Origin: Herpetosiphonaceae bacterium
GTDB lineage: Bacteria > Chloroflexota > Chloroflexia > Chloroflexales > Herpetosiphonaceae
DNA length: 64,000 nucleotides
Assembly: GCA_013538855.1 (NCBI GenBank)
Contig: JABXJS010000087.1
Span: 62,001-126,000 of the forward strand
Direction of reading: 5' to 3'
This document shows positions 25,198-34,948 of the stretch, piece after piece. The first letter of the stretch is position 1. Every line of letters begins with the position of its first letter. A model generated the notes under the pieces. The model worked only from the letters and a program-made list of their open reading frames with translations, was not told the DNA's origin and did no database searches. The position numbers and the translations under genes were made by a program.

Positions 25198-26568
25198 TTA
25201 GTTTCCGGCCTTCTGCTCGATAACAGCTATGGCGGTCAGAATGGCCGGATCATTGGGAATACTGTACTGGGTCCAGTCCTCTTCGATACGGTAGTCAGGC
25301 TGCACACCAACCCCTTCCAGGTTGGTGCCATTGGGCAGCCGAAAACCCTCCTGGGCGACCCAAAGGCGTGAGCCATCGTCAAAGTTATATTGAAAAATAG
25401 TCTCGGTGTTCCCCTGCGAGGGCGTGCCAATCACCGTGGCACCAGCATACTGCAGCGCTGCCGCCAGCACCTCGGCATATGAAGCGCTGTTGTGATCGAC
25501 AAGCACCACCAGGGGCAGATCCTGAAACAGCTCAAACTCTACGCCGCTGTTAATATTCAGCGGATACGCGCTACTCTGGCTATAGAACTCGCCCACATCG
25601 CCTTCGACAAATTGGCTCAACAGGCCCTGCAATACACTGCGCCAGCCACCGCCATTGCCACGCAGGTCGATGATCAAGCCCGCTAGCGGCGGATCTTGGG
25701 CTTGGAGTTCGGCGAGTTGGCTGATGACCTGCGTGTGCATATCGTCAGCCCACAAGCTCGGAATCAGCAGATAGCCAATTTCGGGCGCGTTGGGCAGGCG
25801 CTCGCTTGATGGCGTGATCCGGCCAACAACGGCTCGGCGTGTTAGCGCTAGCTCACGTGGATCAGCCTGAGGCGCTTGCACCGTTAGCTGAACCTGGGAG
25901 CCTTCGGGGCCGCGAATCGCATCTGTGGTGGTAAACGGCTGCCCATTGACGGCGATGATCCGGTCACCGCGTGTGATCCCTGCCTCTGCTGCTGGGCTAT
26001 CGGGAAACACCAGCGTGATAAACGCCGCCGCATCCTCGACATTCGTGAGCACGCCAATACCCACGTAGCTATCGGTGCCGCTGGCCAGGGCATCCTCAGT
26101 GCGCGCCTCGACAGGCGGCGCAAAGCGCGAGTGCTCATCATCTAGCTCAGCGACCAGCGCCTCGAGCAGGTGATAAAAATCGTCGTCGTTTGTGGCGGCG
26201 GCGATCTTCGGTGCATAGGCCGCACGAATTGCCGCCCAGTCCACACCATGAAAATCTTCATAGAGATAATGCTCATCGATTGTCTGCCACACATCGTTGA
26301 ACAGCTCCTGGCGTTGCTCTGCGCTCAGTGGGGGGCGCGGCGTAGCGGTTGGCACTGGCGGCGTGGTCGGCTCCACCGTTGGCTCCCCTGTTGGAGCCAT
26401 GGTTAAGGTTGGCTCAGGCAAGGTGGTTGGTGCGCTCGTTGCCGTCGGCGCTTGCGCCACAGCCGTTGGTGGCATCGTTGGCACTGCGGTTGGGTCAGCG
26501 GCCCAGGGGGCACTACACCCGCTTAACAGCGTCACTATCCCGATCAGCACCAGTAGTCGTTGTTTCAT
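25198..26568 (-). CDS. S41-family (C-terminal processing peptidase-like) lipoprotein
   Basis: 456 residues. The ATG at 26568 follows AGGA. A lipoprotein signal LLSGC gives lipidated Cys18, then a Thr/Pro-rich linker (PTAVPTMPPTAV). A tricorn/CTP N-terminal helical segment, a PDZ domain (AGITRGDRIIAVNGQPF) and the S41 core follow: GYLLIPSLWADD, GLIIDLRGNGGGWRS and VVLVDHNSASYAEVLAAAL, with the probable nucleophile Ser in NSASYAE. The usual lysine-containing GKG motif is replaced by GTPSQGNTE, so the base is uncertain. It acts on the outer membrane face, cutting proteins in a regulated way. It sits in one run with a PBP and other peptidases. Confidence 0.9.
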   Translation of the reverse strand: MKQRLLVLIGIVTLLSGCSAPWAADPTAVPTMPPTAVAQAPTATSAPTTLPEPTLTMAPTGEPTVEPTTPPVPTATPRPPLSAEQRQELFNDVWQTIDEHYLYEDFHGVDWAAIRAAYAPKIAAATNDDDFYHLLEALVAELDDEHSRFAPPVEARTEDALASGTDSYVGIGVLTNVEDAAAFITLVFPDSPAAEAGITRGDRIIAVNGQPFTTTDAIRGPEGSQVQLTVQAPQADPRELALTRRAVVGRITPSSERLPNAPEIGYLLIPSLWADDMHTQVISQLAELQAQDPPLAGLIIDLRGNGGGWRSVLQGLLSQFVEGDVGEFYSQSSAYPLNINSGVEFELFQDLPLVVLVDHNSASYAEVLAAALQYAGATVIGTPSQGNTETIFQYNFDDGSRLWVAQEGFRLPNGTNLEGVGVQPDYRIEEDWTQYSIPNDPAILTAIAVIEQKAGN

Positions 26569-26637
26569 GGTTATTCCTATGCCCACAGTGGGGAAGCAAT
26601 GGGCCAAGCGCAGCTCAGCCCATCACGGGGGAGATCA

Positions 26638-27723
26638 TCACGCGCTAGCCAGCACCACATATTCGACAATGCGGGCCGCGTTCTCTAGCTCGCTCACGGC
26701 GATATGCTCATCAACAGAGTGGATTTTCTCATAGCCCATGCTCAAGTTGACCGCCTCGATGCCCTTTTCTGTGATGATGCTTACATCGCTGCCGCCGCCG
26801 GTTACGACCAGCTCTGGCTCTAGGCCAATCGCGCGCACAGCCTGCTGGGCCAGCTGCACAACGGGCATATCTGGTGTCAGGACACTGGGGCCATAGTGGC
26901 GATGGTAGTCGAACTCAACACGTGCGCCAAACTGGGTCGCAGCGCTCTCTAGTGCTTGGCGCATGGCCAGCCACTGGCGATCAAGTTTATCCACGTTGCG
27001 CGAGCGTGCCTCGCCCTTGATCACGACCAGATCGGGAACAATATTATTGGCCTTGCCGCCCTCAATCGAGCCGATATTCGCCGTCGTCTCTTCATCAATG
27101 CGCCCAAGCGGCATGGCCGCAATCGCCTGCGCCGCCACCTGAATCGCGCTGATGCCTGTCTCTGGAGCCACGCCAGCATGAGCAGCAGCACCATGTATCT
27201 TGGCCGTAAATGAGTCGTGGGCAGGCGAGCCAATACAGATATTGCCCACTGGCCCGTTGAGATCAAAGGCCAAGCACAGGCGCGACCGCAGCCGCTCGAT
27301 CTCAGCGGCGCGTGCGCCGTTCAGGCCAACCTCTTCCTGCACTGTCCACAGCAGCTCGACCGGCCGCATCGTCTGACCGGTGCTGATCGCCGCCTCGACG
27401 CCCTCAAGCACTGCCGCCACTGCCGCCAGATCATCTGCGCCAAGCACCGTATCCCCAGCGCTATAGACGACACCATCGCGCACGACCGGCTCTTTGCCTA
27501 CTGCTGGAGCCACGCTGTCCATATGCGCGGTAAACATAATCGGCGTACCAACACCGTCGCGGTGCGCATAGACGTTACCAGCTGCATCTTGATCGCAGGC
27601 AAAGCCTAGCGCCTGACAGCGCTCGATCAGGTGGTTGGCCATGGCTGTCTCCTGGCCAGAGGGGTTATCGATGCGCACTAAGGCGCAGAAAGTATCAACG
27701 AGCCGCTCGCGATTAACCGTCAT
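26638..27723 (-). CDS. M20-family metallopeptidase, peptidase T-like
   Basis: 361 residues; GGAG five bases before the ATG. Two-zinc site residues are visible: His67 and Asp69 in FTAHMDSV, Asp97 in GADDL, the Glu pair 130-131 in VQEEVGLNGA, and DLNGP. A dimerisation domain lies between about 175 and 285 (AHAGVAPETGISAI, NIGSIEGGKANNIVPD), and GGGSDVSIITEKG closes the active site. It resembles cytosolic tripeptidase/aminoacylase-like enzymes (PepT-like) that finish peptide breakdown. It lies 42 bases after the PBP gene and 69 before the S41 gene. Confidence 0.92.
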   Translation of the reverse strand: MTVNRERLVDTFCALVRIDNPSGQETAMANHLIERCQALGFACDQDAAGNVYAHRDGVGTPIMFTAHMDSVAPAVGKEPVVRDGVVYSAGDTVLGADDLAAVAAVLEGVEAAISTGQTMRPVELLWTVQEEVGLNGARAAEIERLRSRLCLAFDLNGPVGNICIGSPAHDSFTAKIHGAAAHAGVAPETGISAIQVAAQAIAAMPLGRIDEETTANIGSIEGGKANNIVPDLVVIKGEARSRNVDKLDRQWLAMRQALESAATQFGARVEFDYHRHYGPSVLTPDMPVVQLAQQAVRAIGLEPELVVTGGGSDVSIITEKGIEAVNLSMGYEKIHSVDEHIAVSELENAARIVEYVVLASA

Positions 27724-27765
27724 GAAAGCTCCTTATCTCCTAGGGTGGCTGCTAAACCATACGAC

Positions 27766-29505
27766 TTAGGGGTTGATCTCAAGCGCTGCCTGCATCACCT
27801 GCCCGGCCAGCGCGCCGCCAACACTCGTGCCTTCGCCGCCGTTCTCGACCATGACAGCCACTGCGTACTTGGGATCATCAAGGGGACCAATCTCAATAAA
27901 CCATGCGTGGGGTGCGCCCAGCGGATTCTCGGCTGTGCCTGATTTACCACCGACAACATAGCCGGGCACTGCGGCAGCCTGAGCACCTGGCCAGCCCTTT
28001 TCAATCACAGCGCGCATCGCCTGGAACATGCGCCGCGCGACAGCACCGCTTAAAGGCGTGCCGATCTTCTTGGGCTGCGCCTGATAGACGACCTTGTTTG
28101 CATTGCTCATCACGCGCTCCACCAGATACGGCTTCATCATATCCCCGCCGTTGGCGATGGCCTGCGCCACCTGCGCCATCTCGAGTGGCGTGACCAGCAG
28201 CTGACCCTGTCCAAACGCCGTATCGGCAATCGCCGCCGGGCGATTCCAGTAGCCATCCTCTTGAACATAGAGCAAGCTCGGGCTTGATGGGAGATCAGTC
28301 ATGTCACCGTGATCCGGCGCTTGGCTGGGCGGATAGACATGGAAGCGCTTGGCCTGCTCCTCAAGCAGCCGATTGCCGTTCGCTTGCAGCCGCAGCCCAT
28401 ACTGGGCAAACGCCGTATTACACGAGTAAGCGTAGACTGCATCAAGGCCAAAATCGGGGCCATAGGCGGCGGCAATATAGTTGGCCTCGTCCTGAACAGC
28501 ATTATGAACAGCAAATTCCATGCTCACCTGTGGGTCAGCCTGAAACTCATTTGGGCAGGAGATCTCCTCGGGCTTGCCAACCTCAGGGCTGTTGAGGACA
28601 CCAACGGCCGTCACCGTCTTAAACGTCGAGCCTGGCGGGTACTGGCCTTGCAGCGGTCGATTGATCAGCGGGTGGCTTTCATCGCTCAGCAGGCTCTGCC
28701 AGTAGGCGGTAATATTCTGCGTCTGTGAGGACCAATTATCAGCGCTCGTGTTGAGCGTGAGCTGGCGCGGATCGAACGCTGGATAGCCAACGAGCGCACG
28801 CACAGCGCCAGTCTTGACATCCAGCACCACCACCGAGCCAACCCGGCCACCAAGAGCATCGTAGGCGCGCTGCTGAAGTGCAGCGTTGATCGTCAGCTGC
28901 AGATTGTGCCCCTCTTGGGGATGGTTGAGCAGGTCGTTTTGAATGCTCTGCCAGCTGCTGCCACGCTCGCCGGTCAGATAGGCGTTATAGCTATCCTCAA
29001 TGCCTGCCAAGCCATAGACAGTGCTAGCAAATCCAAGCACATGGGCGAAGGCTTCAATATTATAGGTATCGGCAATGGGGTAGGTGCGATACGAGAAATC
29101 GTCGCTCGTAACGACATTTTCGGCCAGGACTGCGCCCTGCGAGTCGAAGATAGTGCCGCGTTTGACCTTCATGCCGGCGATAACAGGGCGGGCATTGCTC
29201 GTAATATTGCCATTATCATCAGTTACCGTGCGCGAGTAGATCGCGCCTGCCTTGACCACCTGAAGGTAGAGCAGCTGCAGTGTCAACATCGAAAACCCGA
29301 TCACCAGCACCATGGCGAGGTTCTGCGTACCGCCATAGATGCCGGTGGAGCGCTGACGGCGCACAGGCCACACAGCAAACCCGCCCAGCAGCGTTGCCGA
29401 CCACAGGCAGAGCAACCAACGCTCTTCAGTTGACCATGGCGACATGCCATAGACAATCAGCCCAATGGCGATGATACCAGCAAAAATTTTCAGCGCTGCC
29501 CGCAT
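27766..29505 (-). CDS. Penicillin-binding protein, class B transpeptidase (PbpA/FtsI-type)
   Basis: 579 residues. The ATG at 29505 has GGAGG seven bases upstream. Two amino-terminal membrane helices (IFAGIIAIGLIVYGM; LAMVLVIGFSMLTLQLLYLQ), then the PBP dimer domain (VKRGTIFDSQGAVLAENV) and transpeptidase domain. Active-site motifs: SxxK with Ser293 in PPGSTFKTV, SxN as YSCNTAFAQYG, KTG-like as GGKSGTAEN. It cross-links peptidoglycan during elongation or division. The usual RodA/FtsW partner is not in the window. Its own promoter (-10 at 29538-29543) lies just past the clpC terminator. It is first in a run of peptidase genes ending at 20905. Confidence 0.94.
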   Translation of the reverse strand: MRAALKIFAGIIAIGLIVYGMSPWSTEERWLLCLWSATLLGGFAVWPVRRQRSTGIYGGTQNLAMVLVIGFSMLTLQLLYLQVVKAGAIYSRTVTDDNGNITSNARPVIAGMKVKRGTIFDSQGAVLAENVVTSDDFSYRTYPIADTYNIEAFAHVLGFASTVYGLAGIEDSYNAYLTGERGSSWQSIQNDLLNHPQEGHNLQLTINAALQQRAYDALGGRVGSVVVLDVKTGAVRALVGYPAFDPRQLTLNTSADNWSSQTQNITAYWQSLLSDESHPLINRPLQGQYPPGSTFKTVTAVGVLNSPEVGKPEEISCPNEFQADPQVSMEFAVHNAVQDEANYIAAAYGPDFGLDAVYAYSCNTAFAQYGLRLQANGNRLLEEQAKRFHVYPPSQAPDHGDMTDLPSSPSLLYVQEDGYWNRPAAIADTAFGQGQLLVTPLEMAQVAQAIANGGDMMKPYLVERVMSNANKVVYQAQPKKIGTPLSGAVARRMFQAMRAVIEKGWPGAQAAAVPGYVVGGKSGTAENPLGAPHAWFIEIGPLDDPKYAVAVMVENGGEGTSVGGALAGQVMQAALEINP

Positions 29506-29537
29506 GGTAAGGCCTCCAGAATACACCTACTGCTACT

Positions 29538-29543
29538 ATTATA
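29538..29543 (-). promoter_or_regulatory. -10 element of the PBP operon
   Basis: Perfect TATAAT on the minus strand 33 bases before the ATG. The matching -35 would fall at or near the T-run of the clpC terminator and is poor, so read-through from clpC is also possible. Confidence 0.5.
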
Positions 29544-29565
29544 CCCTGTTGCGCGCGTAAGGCAG

Positions 29566-29602
29566 AAAAACGCCCCTGTCCCACACAGCGGGATAGGGGC
29601 GT
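29566..29602 (-). terminator. Rho-independent terminator of clpC
   Basis: On the minus strand ACGCCCCTATCCC (29602-29590), short loop, GGGACAGGGGCGT (29582-29570), one mismatch in thirteen, then a T-run (29570-29566). Confidence 0.9.
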
Positions 29603-29621
29603 CCAAGTCGATATGCAGGGA

Positions 29622-32135
29622 CTACACCAACTCGGCTTCTGGCTCGACCGTTTCGTCGGTGGCAACATCGCCGCCTTCGCTGACTGAATGCAGCTGCAGC
29701 TCGTTGTTGTCATCGAGGTCGATCATAATTCGATCGCCTTGGGTAAAGCGACCTGCGAGCATGCCCTCGGCCAGCGCGTCCTCAATCGTGTTGGTGATCA
29801 CACGGCGGAGTGGGCGTGCGCCATAGGTTGGATCGTAGCCACGGCGGGCGAGCAAGTCGAGCGCCTCATCGCTAGCTGCCAGTGAGATCTGGTGCTCAGC
29901 CAGCTGCCCACGAACGCGGTTAAGCTCCAGCCGTGCGATGTTGCGAATCTCGGCATCCGTAAGCGGATGGAAGATTATCGCCGCATCGATGCGGTTGAGG
30001 AACTCAGGCCGGAACATGCGCTTCAGCTCATCGTCGACCTTCTTGCGGGTATCTTCTTCGTCGATCCCGGTACGTGTGCCACCGAAGCCGATGCGCGAGC
30101 CGCGCCGGATCTGCTCGGTACCCACGTTTGATGTCATAATGATGATGGTATTGCGGAAATCGACGCGGCGGCCTTTGCCATCGGTCAGGTTGCCATCCTC
30201 CAGCACTTGCAGCAGCAAGTTGAAGGTATCAGGATGGGCCTTCTCGATCTCGTCGAACAGCACAACGCTATATGGTCGGCGGCGCACTGCATCGGTGAGC
30301 TGGCCGCCCTCGCCATAGCCGACATAGCCAGGCGGTGAGCCAACCAAGCGCGATGTATTGAAGCGCTCTTGGAACTCGGACATGTCGATCTTGATCAGCG
30401 CATCTTCCGAGCCAAACATAAACTCGGCCAGGGCCTTGGCGAGCAAGGTTTTCCCAACGCCAGTGGGGCCAAGGAAGATAAACGACCCAATTGGGCGCTT
30501 CGGATCTTTCAGGCCAGCGCGGGCGCGGCGCACAGCACGTGCGATGGTGACAATCGGCTCTTCCTGGCCGATGACGCGCTCGTGGAGGTACTCCTCCATC
30601 TTCATGAGGCGCTGCGTCTCCTCGCCGGCAAGGCGGGTGACCGGAATGCCCGTCCACATTGCCACAACTTCGGCGATATCCTCCTCGGTGACGTAGGGCT
30701 TGCCGCGCGACTCATCGCCGTGGGCGCGCCGCTCTTCGTCCTCGAGGTCGGCGATACGCTGGAGCATACGCTCCTCGCGCACGCGCAGGTCCTGCACCAC
30801 CTCGAACTGACCTTCCTCCAGCGCTGCATCCTTCTCTTTACGGATTGCATCGAGGCCACGCAGGGCATCGCGCAGGGCCGACGGGGTGGCCGAGCGGTAC
30901 ATGCGCACACGCGAGGCGGCCTCGTCGATCAAGTCGATCGCCTTGTCGGGCAGGAAGCGATCGGGAACGTAGCGGGCGCTCAGCGTTGCCGCCGAGACAA
31001 GCGCATCGTCCTCGATCTGCAGCTGGTGGAAGTCCTCATAGCGGCTCTTGATACCGCGCAGAATCTCGACCGTTTCCTCGACCGTTGGCTCATCGACCAT
31101 CACCGGCTGGAAACGACGCTCAAGCGCGGCGTCCTTTTCGATGTACTTACGGAACTCATCGAGCGTTGTCGCGCCGATGCACTGTAGCTCGCCACGCGAC
31201 AGGGCGGGCTTAAGAATATTGGCCGCATCGAGCGTGCCCTCAGCGCCGCCAGCGCCGATGATGGTATGAAACTCATCAATAAAGAGGATACAGCGGCTCT
31301 CTTTGATCTCATCGACGACGCGCTTGAGGCGCTCTTCGAATTGGCCGCGATACTTGGTGCCGGCGACCAGCGCGCCCATATCGAGCGTCACAAGGCGCTT
31401 GCCCTTCAGCGAGTCGGGTACCTCTTCGGCGACAATGCGCTGGGCCAAGCCCTCGGCGATGGCCGTTTTACCAACACCAGGCTCGCCGATCAACGCCGGA
31501 TTATTCTTGGTACGCCGCGACAAAATTTGAATAACGCGCTCGATCTCATCTTGGCGACCGACCACAGGATCAAGGCGGCCAGCCTCGGCCAGCTCGGTGA
31601 GATCGGTGGACAGCGCATCAAGGTACGGTGTCTTGCTTTGCTTGGGCTGGCGCTCGCCTGAGCTAGAGCTTGACGACGAGCTACCGCCGACGCCCTGGCG
31701 CATAAGGCGCATCACCTGAGTGCGGACCACATCGAGGCCCACATTCATGATCTCAAGGACGCCGGTGGCAACACCTTCGGCATTGCGCACAAGGCCCAGC
31801 AAAATATGTTCGGTACTAATGTATGTATGATTGAGCTTGCGTGCCTCGTCGAAGGCGTACTCAAACACCTTCTTGGCGCGGGCAGTCAGATCAATCTCTG
31901 TATTTTGGCGTGGACCCTCGCCACGTCCTACGATGAATTCCACCGCATTACGCGCCTTCGTAATCGTCACGCCGAGTTCTGCCAGAACTCGTGCCGCCAC
32001 CCCTTCCCCTTCGAGGATGAGGCCCAACAACAGATGTTCCGTGCCAATATACGGATGATTAAACGCTCGCGCCTCTTCTTGGGCGAAGCTCATCACTTGC
32101 TTGGCGCGGCGGCTCATTTTATCGTATGCACCCAT
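29622..32135 (-). CDS. clpC: AAA+ unfoldase ClpC
   Basis: 837 residues, full length. GGAG precedes the ATG at eight bases. Double Clp N-domain (residues 4-145, the two repeats TEHLLLGLI and TEHILLGLV), a Ser/Gly linker, and D1 with [13 protein letters not shown] and [16 protein letters not shown]-like coiled coil ([19 protein letters not shown]) and D2 with [13 protein letters not shown] and [12 protein letters not shown] follow. The protein ends in an acidic tail. It unfolds substrates for ClpP, in stress response and regulated proteolysis. No ctsR/mcsA/mcsB genes precede it, unlike the Firmicutes operon. It is monocistronic here, between terminators. Confidence 0.97.
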   Translation of the reverse strand: MGAYDKMSRRAKQVMSFAQEEARAFNHPYIGTEHLLLGLILEGEGVAARVLAELGVTITKARNAVEFIVGRGEGPRQNTEIDLTARAKKVFEYAFDEARKLNHTYISTEHILLGLVRNAEGVATGVLEIMNVGLDVVRTQVMRLMRQGVGGSSSSSSSSGERQPKQSKTPYLDALSTDLTELAEAGRLDPVVGRQDEIERVIQILSRRTKNNPALIGEPGVGKTAIAEGLAQRIVAEEVPDSLKGKRLVTLDMGALVAGTKYRGQFEERLKRVVDEIKESRCILFIDEFHTIIGAGGAEGTLDAANILKPALSRGELQCIGATTLDEFRKYIEKDAALERRFQPVMVDEPTVEETVEILRGIKSRYEDFHQLQIEDDALVSAATLSARYVPDRFLPDKAIDLIDEAASRVRMYRSATPSALRDALRGLDAIRKEKDAALEEGQFEVVQDLRVREERMLQRIADLEDEERRAHGDESRGKPYVTEEDIAEVVAMWTGIPVTRLAGEETQRLMKMEEYLHERVIGQEEPIVTIARAVRRARAGLKDPKRPIGSFIFLGPTGVGKTLLAKALAEFMFGSEDALIKIDMSEFQERFNTSRLVGSPPGYVGYGEGGQLTDAVRRRPYSVVLFDEIEKAHPDTFNLLLQVLEDGNLTDGKGRRVDFRNTIIIMTSNVGTEQIRRGSRIGFGGTRTGIDEEDTRKKVDDELKRMFRPEFLNRIDAAIIFHPLTDAEIRNIARLELNRVRGQLAEHQISLAASDEALDLLARRGYDPTYGARPLRRVITNTIEDALAEGMLAGRFTQGDRIMIDLDDNNELQLHSVSEGGDVATDETVEPEAELV

Positions 32136-32275
32136 AGTCTAAGCTCCATGCAGGGGCCTGTCACCCATGTAATACTGTGATCTAAGCCTCCACGTGTTTG
32201 CAACAATCAGGCCAACGGCTCTAGCGCTGGCAAGACAGCCCCCAGATGAGGCTGGGCACACGCTCAGCGTGGCGC

Positions 32276-33496
32276 TTAGTCAGCATCTTCACCAGTGGGC
32301 GATGGTTCGGTCTCCTCTGTGACCAAGGGCGTATCGGGAGTGTTGCGCAGGCTTAACCCAATACGCTTGCGGGCCGGATCGATCCGAATGATCCGTGTTT
32401 TAATTGTATCACCTTCTGCGATAACGTCACGGGGATGATTGATCCGCTCATCGCTTAGTTCAGAAATATGGACCAGACCCTCGATACCATCCTCGAGGCG
32501 CGCAAAGGCCCCAAATGATGTGAGCTGTGTGACAACTCCCTCGACGATCTGCCCAATTGCATAGCGATCTGCCACAGTTGACCATGGCTCCGGCTGAGTG
32601 CGCTTGATGCTCAGGGCGATCCGCTTGCGGTCTTCATCGACACTCAGCACGTAGACATCGACCTCATCGCCAACACTCAGCACCTCTTCAGGGTGTTTGA
32701 CCCGACTCCACGAAAGCTCCGATAGGTGGACCAGCCCATCGGCCCCGCCGATATCGACAAACGCCCCAAAGTCGCACAAGCTGGTTACCCGCCCGCGACG
32801 AATAACTCCTTCGTCGAGACGCTCCAGCAGCTCGTCCTTGCGCGCCTCACGCACCTCTTGGATGGCCTGGCGCTCGGAGAGAATCAGTCGATTACGGGCG
32901 CGATTGATCTCGATCACCTTCAGTGGCAATGTCTGACCAACAAGGCGCGCCATATCCGACTGCTTTTGTACTTCAGGCCCTCGGCTAACACTGGAAACCT
33001 GCGATGAAGGCACGAACCCGCGCACCCCATCAAGGTTTACCAACAAACCACCTTTGTTGTAGTTCACCACCTGAGCATGGATAACCTCGCCCGCCTCGTA
33101 GCTGCTCTGCAAAGCACGCCAGCTTTTCTCTTGACGCGCTTTATCGACCGATAGGACCATGCGGCCTTCAGCATCCTCAGGCTGAACGACAGTCACCAGC
33201 ATGACATCGCCAATCCTAAGCGCATCGCGCTCCTCTGGCGCAAGGCTGGTCATCTCCCGATTCGGGACAACGCCCTCCGATTTAGACCCGACATCAACCA
33301 ACAGCTCGTCGCGATCAATGCGCACAATCGTGCCATCGACGGAATCACCGTACTTGAGATTGCGATAATCATGGGCCGGATCGTTCAGGTACTGTTCCAT
33401 CAGACTGATGTCATCGGCAGCCTGTTGTTCGATATGGGAATCTGGCCCTCCTTCGGTTTGGGACTGAACCGCGTCGGTCCGGGTTTGATCGTCCAT
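32276..33496 (-). CDS. rpsA: 30S ribosomal protein S1 homologue (four S1 domains)
   Basis: 406 residues from the ATG at 33496, which has AAAGGA seven bases upstream; a TTG at 33514 is possible but less likely. Four OB-fold S1 repeats: GDSVDGTIVRIDRDELLVD, GEVIHAQVVNYNKGGLLVN, GVIRRGRVTSLCDFGAFVD and GQIVEGVVTQLTSFGAFAR. The last two have the strong RNA-binding pattern FGAFV...GLVHLSELS. Acidic tails at both ends. It is shorter than the six-repeat proteobacterial S1, as usual outside that group. It helps bind mRNA to the 30S subunit. Confidence 0.93.
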   Translation of the reverse strand: MDDQTRTDAVQSQTEGGPDSHIEQQAADDISLMEQYLNDPAHDYRNLKYGDSVDGTIVRIDRDELLVDVGSKSEGVVPNREMTSLAPEERDALRIGDVMLVTVVQPEDAEGRMVLSVDKARQEKSWRALQSSYEAGEVIHAQVVNYNKGGLLVNLDGVRGFVPSSQVSSVSRGPEVQKQSDMARLVGQTLPLKVIEINRARNRLILSERQAIQEVREARKDELLERLDEGVIRRGRVTSLCDFGAFVDIGGADGLVHLSELSWSRVKHPEEVLSVGDEVDVYVLSVDEDRKRIALSIKRTQPEPWSTVADRYAIGQIVEGVVTQLTSFGAFARLEDGIEGLVHISELSDERINHPRDVIAEGDTIKTRIIRIDPARKRIGLSLRNTPDTPLVTEETEPSPTGEDAD

Positions 33497-33564
33497 AGCT
33501 GCGTCCTTTGCCAAGCAAGAAAGAGGATAAAAGGTGAGCGGAACAAGTGGTGGTCTGCAAATTT

Positions 33565-33593
33565 ATTATACGGGAGGCAGAATCAAAGCGCAA
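33565..33593 (-). promoter_or_regulatory. Promoter of the S1 gene
   Basis: Minus strand TTGCGC (33593-33588), 17-base spacer, perfect TATAAT (33570-33565). It leaves a leader of about 60 bases before the ATG. Confidence 0.7.
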
Positions 33594-33637
33594 GGGTTTA
33601 GCCTATTTTGGGCCTGCGACCGCGGCTCGTCAGCAGT

Positions 33638-33677
33638 GTTGAGCCGAAGCTGCCATGCGGCGACACTCCGGCTCAAC
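33638..33677 (-). other. Inverted repeat between pfkA and the S1 gene
   Basis: GTTGAGCCG (33638-33646) pairs with CGGCTCAAC (33669-33677) across a 22-base loop. It lies 11 bases after the pfkA stop. There is no T-run, so it is a weak terminator candidate or an mRNA end-protecting stem. Confidence 0.4.
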
Positions 33678-33687
33678 AAGCACCGAT

Positions 33688-34800
33688 CTAGGCTGCGGTC
33701 GCCGTGGTATCGGCGGGGGGAGTTGCTGGATCGCCAAACACGATGCCGAGCGAGCGGGCGGTGCGCACCAGCTGGCCATCGACTGGCACCTGCTTAACAC
33801 GGTTAGCACACTCGTGCAGCGGCACTGTCGTCAGCAGATCGTTCTGCAAGGCCACGAGCTGTCCGAAGCGGCCCTGCGAAATCGCCCAGACCGCGCCCAC
33901 GCCATAGCGCGAGGCCAAAATCCGATCAAGCGGCGTCGGTGAGCCACCACGCTGGAGATGGCCAAGCACAACCGCCCGCGAGTCCTTACCGGTCAGTTGC
34001 CCTAGCTCCGCCGCAACCGCCACACCAATGCCACCAAGCAGGCCCTCGCGCTGGTAGGTGGCCGCGCCACCAGCAGGCATCGCACCCTCGGCGACCACAA
34101 CAATGCTGAACAGCGAGCCAACCTGATCGCGCTTGCGCACTTTGTCGGCGACAACCTGGAGGTCATAGGGTATCTCAGGGATAAGAATGGCATCAGCGCC
34201 GCCAGCCAGCCCAGCGTGTAGCGCAATCCAGCCTGCATGACGGCCCATCACCTCCAGTACCATCAGCCGATCATGGCTCTCGGCGGTGGTGTGCAGGCGA
34301 TCAAGCGCATCGGTTGCAACGCCTAGCGCAGTATCGAAGCCAAACGTCTGATCGGTGCCAACGAGGTCGTTGTCGATTGTCTTGGGCACGCCCACAACCG
34401 GTACACCGATTGAGAACAGATCTTGTGAGATTGACTGCGAGCCATCACCGCCAAGCACGACGACAGCGTCAATGCCCAGCTCGTGGGTGCGCTGCTTAAA
34501 CTCCTCGTAGACTGCATCGTTGCGCTGGAGGGTTCCATCGACGATCTTGGTGCCAAAGTTGCCTTTATTCGTGCTGCCGAGGATTGTTCCGCCACGACCG
34601 AGCAGGCCGCGCACATCGCTCAGGCCAAGCTTGCGCACACGCGGAGTGCCAATCAAGCCTTCAAAGCCATCCTCAATGCCGAACACTTCCCAGCCATGAT
34701 CAAGAACAGCTGACTTTACAAGCGCACGGATGACACCATTGAGTCCTGGCGCATCGCCACCGCTCGTGAGAACAGCGATACGCTTAATTGATTGACTCAC
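33688..34800 (-). CDS. pfkA: 6-phosphofructokinase
   Basis: 370 residues. GTG start with AAAGGAG six bases upstream. Motifs: TSGGDAPGLNGVIRA (ATP site), VLGGDGSQSIS, VPKTIDNDLVGTDQTFGFDT (catalytic TIDND), MGRHAGWIALHAG and HLQRGGSPTPLDR. The position that separates ATP from PPi enzymes is GGDGS (Gly, ATP type), yet the residue before TIDND is Lys, which is more common in PPi-dependent and group III enzymes. ATP is the more likely donor. Glycolysis, cytoplasm. Transcribed alone from an extended -10 promoter. Confidence 0.95.
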   Translation of the reverse strand: MSQSIKRIAVLTSGGDAPGLNGVIRALVKSAVLDHGWEVFGIEDGFEGLIGTPRVRKLGLSDVRGLLGRGGTILGSTNKGNFGTKIVDGTLQRNDAVYEEFKQRTHELGIDAVVVLGGDGSQSISQDLFSIGVPVVGVPKTIDNDLVGTDQTFGFDTALGVATDALDRLHTTAESHDRLMVLEVMGRHAGWIALHAGLAGGADAILIPEIPYDLQVVADKVRKRDQVGSLFSIVVVAEGAMPAGGAATYQREGLLGGIGVAVAAELGQLTGKDSRAVVLGHLQRGGSPTPLDRILASRYGVGAVWAISQGRFGQLVALQNDLLTTVPLHECANRVKQVPVDGQLVRTARSLGIVFGDPATPPADTTATAA

Positions 34801-34841
34801 ACTGGCTCCTTTCCGCTAAATGAGTGCATCGGTTTGCTGCT

Positions 34842-34850
34842 ATCGTAGCA
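34842..34850 (-). promoter_or_regulatory. Extended -10 element of pfkA
   Basis: Minus strand TGC followed by TACGAT (34850-34842). A poor -35 (TTGCGG) lies 18 bases before the hexamer. About 40 bases before the GTG start. Confidence 0.5.
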
Positions 34851-34900
34851 TTGAGGGTAGCGGTTCCGCAAGATTCACTCCAGTCTGGTTGCTAAAATAG

Positions 34901-34928
34901 TGTCGCCCCTGGGTTGCCAGGGGCGACA
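34901..34928 (-). terminator. Terminator of trxB
   Basis: Twelve perfect pairs, TGTCGCCCCTGG with CCAGGGGCGACA around a 4-base loop, then CTATTTTAG on the minus strand. Confidence 0.9.
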
Positions 34929-34948
34929 GGGCACAGCGCGTGCAGCCC

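Noticed and set aside
30369-31187. Plus-strand open frame inside clpC
   Set aside because: Antisense to a fully conserved ClpC domain; no recognisable domain or start signal.
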